Part shown: in pieces, positions 53,876-64,000 of the stretch
Position numbering within the stretch: position 1 is the first letter of the stretch
How the letters are laid out: each line of letters opens with the position of its first letter
Source of the DNA: Populus alba
Taxonomy: Eukaryota > Streptophyta > Magnoliopsida > Malpighiales > Salicaceae
Assembly (NCBI RefSeq): GCF_005239225.2
Contig: NC_133297.1
Coordinates: forward strand, 9,246,392 to 9,310,391
Direction: 5' to 3'
DNA: 64,000 bases
The notes under the pieces: generated by a model
What the model was told of the DNA's origin: nothing
What the model saw: only the letters and a program-made list of their open reading frames with translations
Database searches by the model: none
Translations under genes and position numbers: made by a program

Positions 53876-55935
53876 TCACTCTTCACTTTGCATATATTAA
53901 ATGTTGCATTCATATTCTTCCTTCCTTTTGTACATTTCTTAAAACTTGCCGTTGATATTATATGAGATAGTAACTTCCAATATTTTACAAGAAGAGAGCA
54001 TTTTGATAGCAGAGAAGAATTATTTAACGAGGTATACAACTTGTCCTGCATTCATATTCTTCCCTCCTTTTGTGCTTTTGGAAAAACCTTTTTCAATTTT
54101 TTCTCCCTTCTACCATCATGACTTCTAAGAAAGGAAAGGGAAAAACTACACCTAAAGGTGATTTTAGTTTCAGACTTGAAACTAGAGCCACTCGTAAAAG
54201 ATCTTTGGCCATAAGAATTGAAACTAGATCTCAAAGAGATAATGGCCAAACTTCTTCCCTTGGAAGAAGGGATGAGGATGTTCCCTAGGAAAGACTACCC
54301 AGAGCACCTGTGGATGACATACAAAGTTCGGTGTCCTGGGATCAGGTATCCTAGACTAATGCTCACCATTCAGGAGAATATTTGGTGGTCGTCCGTCAAG
54401 TCGGTGACCAAATCTCTCAGGTCAATAACAAATATAGAGGGGGTTGTATTATCTACAGGGATTTGTGAGGGATCTCCTAAGGTATTATAACCTCATTCAT
54501 CCTCAAATTCATCCCCATCGATGGATCGTTTTGTCCTCCTTTGAAATATTTTTTAGAATTTCTAAAAAGGAGCCTTCGATCAGGGTATTTTGATATTGTT
54601 TTTCCTTGATCAATAGTGTTGATGGGGGACCTTCAATCCCTTGGTTTTTTTTTTTCCTTCATCAACAAATAGAAGGGACTAATGAAAAATGCCATGATGG
54701 GAATGACCCGTCGATCGAAAAAGTGGAAGGAATAATGGGTAGTGGTGAGGTATATTGGCTCAACCAGACTTCAAGATGGGTATAACGCAATTTGGGGCTG
54801 TACCTATTTTTAGAGGACACCTCCCACACTACCTTGGACTTGGCCCTCTTATCCCTAAAGTATGAGGGGGTTTGTCTCATGTTATCCAACCTTTATACCG
54901 AGTATGACATCAATTGTATGGCTCAAGGGCTATACGATCTCTCGGGTAATTTCGATTTCAGAGTTCTTCTGAGTTTGGACTTGAAGGAGGGTGGTTATTA
55001 TCTTGGGTTTGGCTGTGTTAAATCCTAATGTTTTGGGTCTGGAATGTGCGTCAGACTCAATACATTTGGACTTGGTTGATTGCCAAGTCCAAATATACTG
55101 GGTTTGGCATTCGTGCGAGACCCACCTTACCTTGGACTTGGTCAACTACCAAGTCCAAGTGCATTGGGTACGGGACGATTATTGGACCCACCATACCTTG
55201 GACATGGCCCATTGGAAAGTCCATGTATGTTCTGGCACGCATGCGGGGCCCACACTACCTTTGACCTGGCCGACTGCCTCGTCCAAGTACAGTGGACTTG
55301 CTTGACTGTTAAGTCCATGTGTCTTCGGTCCGGTAAGTATGCCAAACCCACACTACCTTGGACTTGCTTGACTGTCAAGTCCAAGTATATTCGGTCTGGT
55401 AGGCGTGCAGGACCCATACTACCTTAATCTTTGCCAACTACCAAGTCTAAATGTATAGGGTCCAGCATAGGTTCTGAACCCACGCTAACTTGGACTTGGC
55501 TAACTGCCTAGTCCAAATTCCTTGGACTTGCCTAACTGTTAAGTACAAGTGTATTTGGTCTGGTAGGCGTGCTTGACCCACACTACCTTGGACTTGCCGA
55601 CTGCTAAGTCTAAGTGTATTGAGTTCGGCTTTTGTTGTGGATCCACACTACCTTAGACTTGGTTTACTGCCAACTCCAGGTATTTTGGGTGTGACATGTA
55701 TGCCAGACCTATATATTTACAAAAAATAAATAATTTAATAAAAAAAACCCGTTCAGATCATGTTGTAATAGCTCTTGAAGATGGGTCTGACATTTAGCAG
55801 ACTTGTGAGCGTATGGACTCAGATTATTTTTAAGCGAAGATACAAGGGGTGGCGACCCTCTCATAACCGTTCTTGTGTAGGGTAGTTTCGAACAAACAAA
55901 CAAATAAAAAACAATAAAAACCGTTCCATGACTAT
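53875..55935 (+). mobile_element. degenerate transposable element, right inverted copy
   Basis: This copy is the inverse of the left copy (49080-53450) but shorter. The head (ATTCATATTCTTCC, CTAAGAAAGGAAAGGGAAAA near 54125) is followed by a Transposase_28-like remnant at about 54480-54880, broken by stops. The hairpin-unit tail comes next (55050-55690), then the end block GCGAAGATACAAGGGGTGGC..GGGTAGTTTCGAAC (55838-55892). The part matching 50000-51900 of the left copy is missing. Confidence 0.6.
55050..55690 (+). repeat. hairpin-unit tail array, right copy
   Basis: About nine units repeat the pattern CCTTGGACTTGG, short spacer, CCAAGTCCAAGTGTATT, GGTC(C/T)GG and GACCCACACTACC. Most units contain inverse words able to form a stem of 8-12 bp. 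Divergence between units is moderate. It is the inverted counterpart of 49400-49720. Confidence 0.8.
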
Positions 55936-55939
55936 GTCA

Positions 55940-56860
55940 ATAACTCCTATTTTCTTTTCAAAAATTAGTGTTGTAACTATGGCAATTTTTTTTTTTAAAT
56001 CCTTGTTTAATCCACGGGCTATTGTTGCAATATTTTTATTTTATTTTATAAAAAACTAGTTTATTATTAAATTAAATAATATCGCATGCATCCAGTCAAT
56101 TTCTTTTTTAGCTGACACGGAACTAGTTTTTCTTTTCTAACACATATATTTGAGGGGCATAAGGTATAACTAAAAAAGATAAAATAAAATTAAATCTGGA
56201 TGGAAGGAATATTTAAATGGAAATTTTAAACACGAAGAGTTAAAATTTTAAATTTGCGTGCTCTTTCGCAGCGAGAGAAAAAAAACATGCACGCTATTCC
56301 CTCCCTGCGATCCTAATCTTTCATCATGGTACCATCCTTGCTAGCAACTTTTTTACATGAAGAACGCAGCTATAACACACACAAAAGACAAAAAAAAAAA
56401 GAAAATTGTGCATATTTTTTTTAAAATAATTTTTTTTAACTTTAAATTAGTTTTTTTATGTTTTAATATCAAAATAATTTTTAAATAATAATAAAATACT
56501 ATTTTAATATATTTATAATTTTTTTTTATAAAATAATAGCAGCCGGCACAGTGTCAAGAAGACAATAATAACCCGGACCCATTAGCGACTTGCCAATGAA
56601 AGCATCATTGACCATGGGCATGATAGTCATTTCACCAGGACGGCGTCCCGCACATCTAATTCCGGAGCGGCCAAATAATAGTAAGAATTATCGCATTATT
56701 TATTTCAAGTATAGCATTTTACTCATTAATTAATCTCCAAAACATTTCCGTTAATTCACCTCTCTTTCTCTCTCAAAAAAAAAAAAAAAAAAAAGAAAAA
56801 GAGAAAAAAAGAAAAGAAAAGAAACGAAACGTCCCTTTTTAAATCCCTCTATTTCAATTT
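55940..56860. other. AT-rich DNA and promoter region of the BRWD-like gene
   Basis: A MITE-like fragment lies at about 56405-56530. From 56760 a pyrimidine-rich and A-rich stretch leads to the presumed leader. No coding exon is seen. Confidence 0.45.
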
Positions 56861-57009
56861 CTCTCTACAGAGTAAAACACGAAAACAACAACCAAACTTT
56901 TTAATATCTGCAAGTCTCCAGTGTTTCTCGTAAATTTTAGCAACAGTGAAATATATTCCAATCCACCATGCTAATTACTATCTTTAACTGACTCTTTGTC
57001 TGTATAAGG

Positions 57010-59409
57010 TAAGCAAACAAAGATCTCCTTTTAATTTTTATCTCTAGTAACTGCTCTGTTTAGAATTTTTTTCCCTTTGGTCTTATACTCTGCTGCTCTG
57101 TACATTTCTCTTCGATAAGATTAGATTAGATCCCCAGTCCTTTAATTTTAATGTTTTTTTTCGTAATTAGTTGGTGATTTTAGCTTTTAATCCCATTCAT
57201 CTCCTTAAAAGACACCGCTGATTGCTTTGGTCTCTTAAGTCATGAAATTCCTTCAAAACTAGTCATGGGTGGTTACCTGGGTGTTTGTTGATGGACTGCT
57301 GGGAGAAAGTGACAACATATTCCTTGTAATCTTTGGTAATTGAAGGTAATCTGTTTTTATTTTGAATGTAATTTATTTTTGCTGTAGAGTTTAGTCGGGT
57401 TTTTGTTTGTGAGCAAACAAACTACTCGATATCCAACTTCATCAGGTGTAGACGTAATTAACGTGGCATTTCTCTAGCTGCTTTGGTAATGGAAATTGTT
57501 GCCATTTCAGCTTTGTTTTTTTTCTTTTTTGGGTAATATTGACATTCTTGAGTTGTAGCTCGTCTAATGACCTTTGGTAGGTGGAAGTGAACCGATAGGG
57601 TAACTGACAAGCAGATAGGGAGGAGAAATGACGTACATCATCATTTATATAAATGATTCATTTCATATGCTTAAATTATAGAGTGTTAATGGATTATACT
57701 GCTTGGAGTGTCAATTGTGTTATTATTATAATTTTATAGGGATTTGTTTGCAGTGGCAATGTCTCTTCTGGCCCCCTTTTCGCTTACCGTGAACCTCATG
57801 CCTGAGTATATCTCAAAATGCTTGTTTTACATTCTGTGAATTAACAGTAGTCTCAGAAACTTAACTATTTATACAATTTGGGTGTCTACAACTGATTATT
57901 GCTTCGGTAAATCTCAGATTATCTTTTGAATATGAAACCAGAAGAAGATGAAAAATCAGGAACAATGAGATAAAAAAAACATAAAATTATGCCATTATGT
58001 GTAATCCTAGTATTTCATGGGAATAGATGACCAAAATGCTCTGTTAAATGAAGAATACTGAAAAGATGGCTACTATTGACTTGTGCTTTGACCAGTCCTC
58101 TCACGGTAACAAAAACTTTCCCAGCTTCCTTCCCTTGTCTCTATCTCTATTTCCCAACTCTCAAATATCAAAGTCAGCCTTTTCGATGGGTTTGTATTCA
58201 TCAGACAGGGTTGTGTTCTTGTAATCGATATTGATTGGGTTGGGAGCCACTGCATCATCATGATACATCATATGATGGAGCGCGTAGTAAGGAGGCATCA
58301 AATAAATTTGGAGCCATGAATCTTTTACAATCAGATTTATGTGTTGGATCTTAGAACATGTTGGTTAAAGGGGTCTTACCCTTTTTAGCGTCTTGACACT
58401 TAGATCCACAACTACCTCTTGCACCTGCAATTTTAGAGGCGTGCCACATGCCAAAGCCCATTTTGAATTATAATGTTGGACATTTAATAGTCGGAAGACA
58501 TTTGTAACAATAGCGTTTGGGATATACATGTACATCACAATTTCATTACAAGTACTAATGAGAGGTTCGGGTTCAACATTTTATGGAAATCAATATGGCA
58601 TGCTCTTTGTTAGGCCTTTGGGTTCTTTCTAATGGACTTAAAGTCTGTTTGTCTGTAGGATTCCGGTCTTTATATGATGACCTTTTCATTCATTGATGCA
58701 CATTATGCCATACGTGTTGTTTTCCATCAATTGTTTGTTAGAGAATAATATAAATTATATCTTGGAGCCTTACCTAACAACTTAAGCTTTTAGGCTGAGA
58801 TGATTCTTTTACATGGTATTAAAGTCTTATTGACTAAGCGATCACGAGTTCAAATCTCACCATCCCATTCTAATTAATAAAATTAAGCATAAGGTAGTGC
58901 GGGCCTCTGTTTAAGCTTTTAGGTTGAGATGGTTCTTTGACATTGTTGTCTTACTCCATGGGAGGTAATCCTTGCCCTCTCATTACCCTGAGCCCAAGTT
59001 ATTGTTGAGTGATGTTTGATGCTAGATCTCTAGTATGGTGTGAAGAATTATACAATTAAGATACACCTTTGTATCTTGGATGTGTTACGGACTCTATTTC
59101 AAGATTAGATTTACAATAGCATGCAATTATCCATGCTTGCTTGCACAATCAAAGGATACAATGGAGAAGGTTACTGTACAGTTCCCAGGAGCTCACTCCC
59201 TCCTGGGCTGCCTTGGGGCTAGAAGCAGTGGAACTAGGTGTTACAAGCCTCAGTTGTCATAAAGCATGATTATTTTTTTAGGACTTTCCTGTTAAATCTA
59301 ATCTTTTATTTATCATCTGTATCTTGCTGTAGACTGTGTTGGTATGTTTTCAATTGTTATGTCTATGTTTATGAAAGATAAATGAACAAGTGCTTCCTTG
59401 TTTCTCAGG
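57010..59409 (+). other. probable 5'-leader intron of the BRWD-like gene
   Basis: GTATAAG|GTAAGC gives a strong donor near 57009. TTTCTCAG ends an acceptor 13 bases before the start codon at 59423. If these are joined, a leader intron of about 2.4 kb results; additional small leader exons were not excluded. A TRIM-like element lies within it. Confidence 0.5.
58736..58943 (+). mobile_element. TRIM-like miniature LTR retrotransposon remnant
   Basis: A 78-bp terminal repeat starts TGTTAGAGAATAATATAAAT and ends CTTTTACA (58736-58813). It is followed at once by TGGTATTAAAGTC, a diverged primer-binding site for initiator tRNA-Met. About 100 bp later a partial second repeat (TTAAGCTTTTAGGTTGAGAT..TTTGACA) ends near 58943. 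Two repeat ends, a PBS and no coding region suggest a TRIM. The second repeat lacks its first half, so the copy is partial. It lies in the leader intron of the BRWD-like gene. Confidence 0.5.
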
Positions 59410-59422
59410 TTTTACCTAAAAT

Positions 59423-63952
<4,530 letters not shown>

Positions 63953-64000
63953 GTGAGTTCCTTTGAAATAGTTTCCCTCTATGGTTTTCAGTGTGTAGTT

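Noticed and set aside
47040..55935. possible CRISPR-like array because of regular repeats with spacers
   Set aside because: This is a plant nuclear region; units diverge and lie in degenerate mobile-element DNA, with no cas-like genes.
48590..55935. one DNA transposon with very long terminal inverted repeats
   Set aside because: The mirrored part includes heads and coding remnants, not only ends, and host-like spacer lies at the centre; two inverted copies explain it better, though the TIR model cannot be fully excluded.

Overview
This window is nuclear DNA from a eudicot plant, most likely a poplar or another Salicaceae member (inferred from protein similarity, AT-rich composition and repeat style). 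The genes have many short exons, GT-AG (rarely GC-AG) introns and AT-rich intergenic DNA full of small repeats. Seven protein genes, one tRNA and several mobile-element remnants can be supported.

Layout: 1-2200 is AT-rich with a degenerate tandem repeat. COX5C (+) has a promoter with TGGGCC/GGCCCA boxes, a 1.1-kb leader intron and a single coding exon at 3537-3728. A chloroplast glutamyl endopeptidase gene (-, 7738-13152, 10 coding exons, 957 aa) follows. Then come 5.6 kb of mostly AT-rich DNA holding a candidate small two-exon gene (17417-17814, -), and the intronless CP12 gene (+, 18772-19152). A tRNA-derived SINE with clear target-site duplications lies at 22170-22357. Next is an intronless S1-group bZIP gene (-, 22836-23255), whose leader carries the sucrose-control peptide uORF. 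VPS51 (+, 26364-34471, 20 coding exons, 790 aa) is followed by a Ty3/gypsy remnant, a tRNA-His and MCM7 (+, 37365-44412, 15 exons, 718 aa) with E2F-type sites upstream.

From about 46 to 56 kb is a repeat island. It has a GC-rich minisatellite between AT-rich direct repeats, a tandem duplication of about 495 bp, and two oppositely oriented copies of one degenerate transposable element. The element's 3' tail is an array of GGACTTGG...CCAAGTCC hairpin units. The last gene, a BRWD/PHIP-like WD40 protein (+, CDS from 59423), has a leader intron of about 2.4 kb and runs off the right end.

The genes serve respiration (COX5C), plastid proteolysis (CGEP), Calvin-cycle redox control (CP12), sugar-responsive transcription (bZIP), Golgi/endosome tethering (VPS51), DNA replication (MCM7) and chromatin reading (BRWD-like). 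They do not form a pathway. Their order does match, in pieces, gene neighbours known in Arabidopsis: At2g47380-47410, At3g62410-62420 and At4g02030-02060. The window therefore looks like an ancestral, less fractionated arrangement. I found no clearly novel enzymatic system. The most unusual structures are the palindromic transposon island with its hairpin arrays and the three GC-AG introns.
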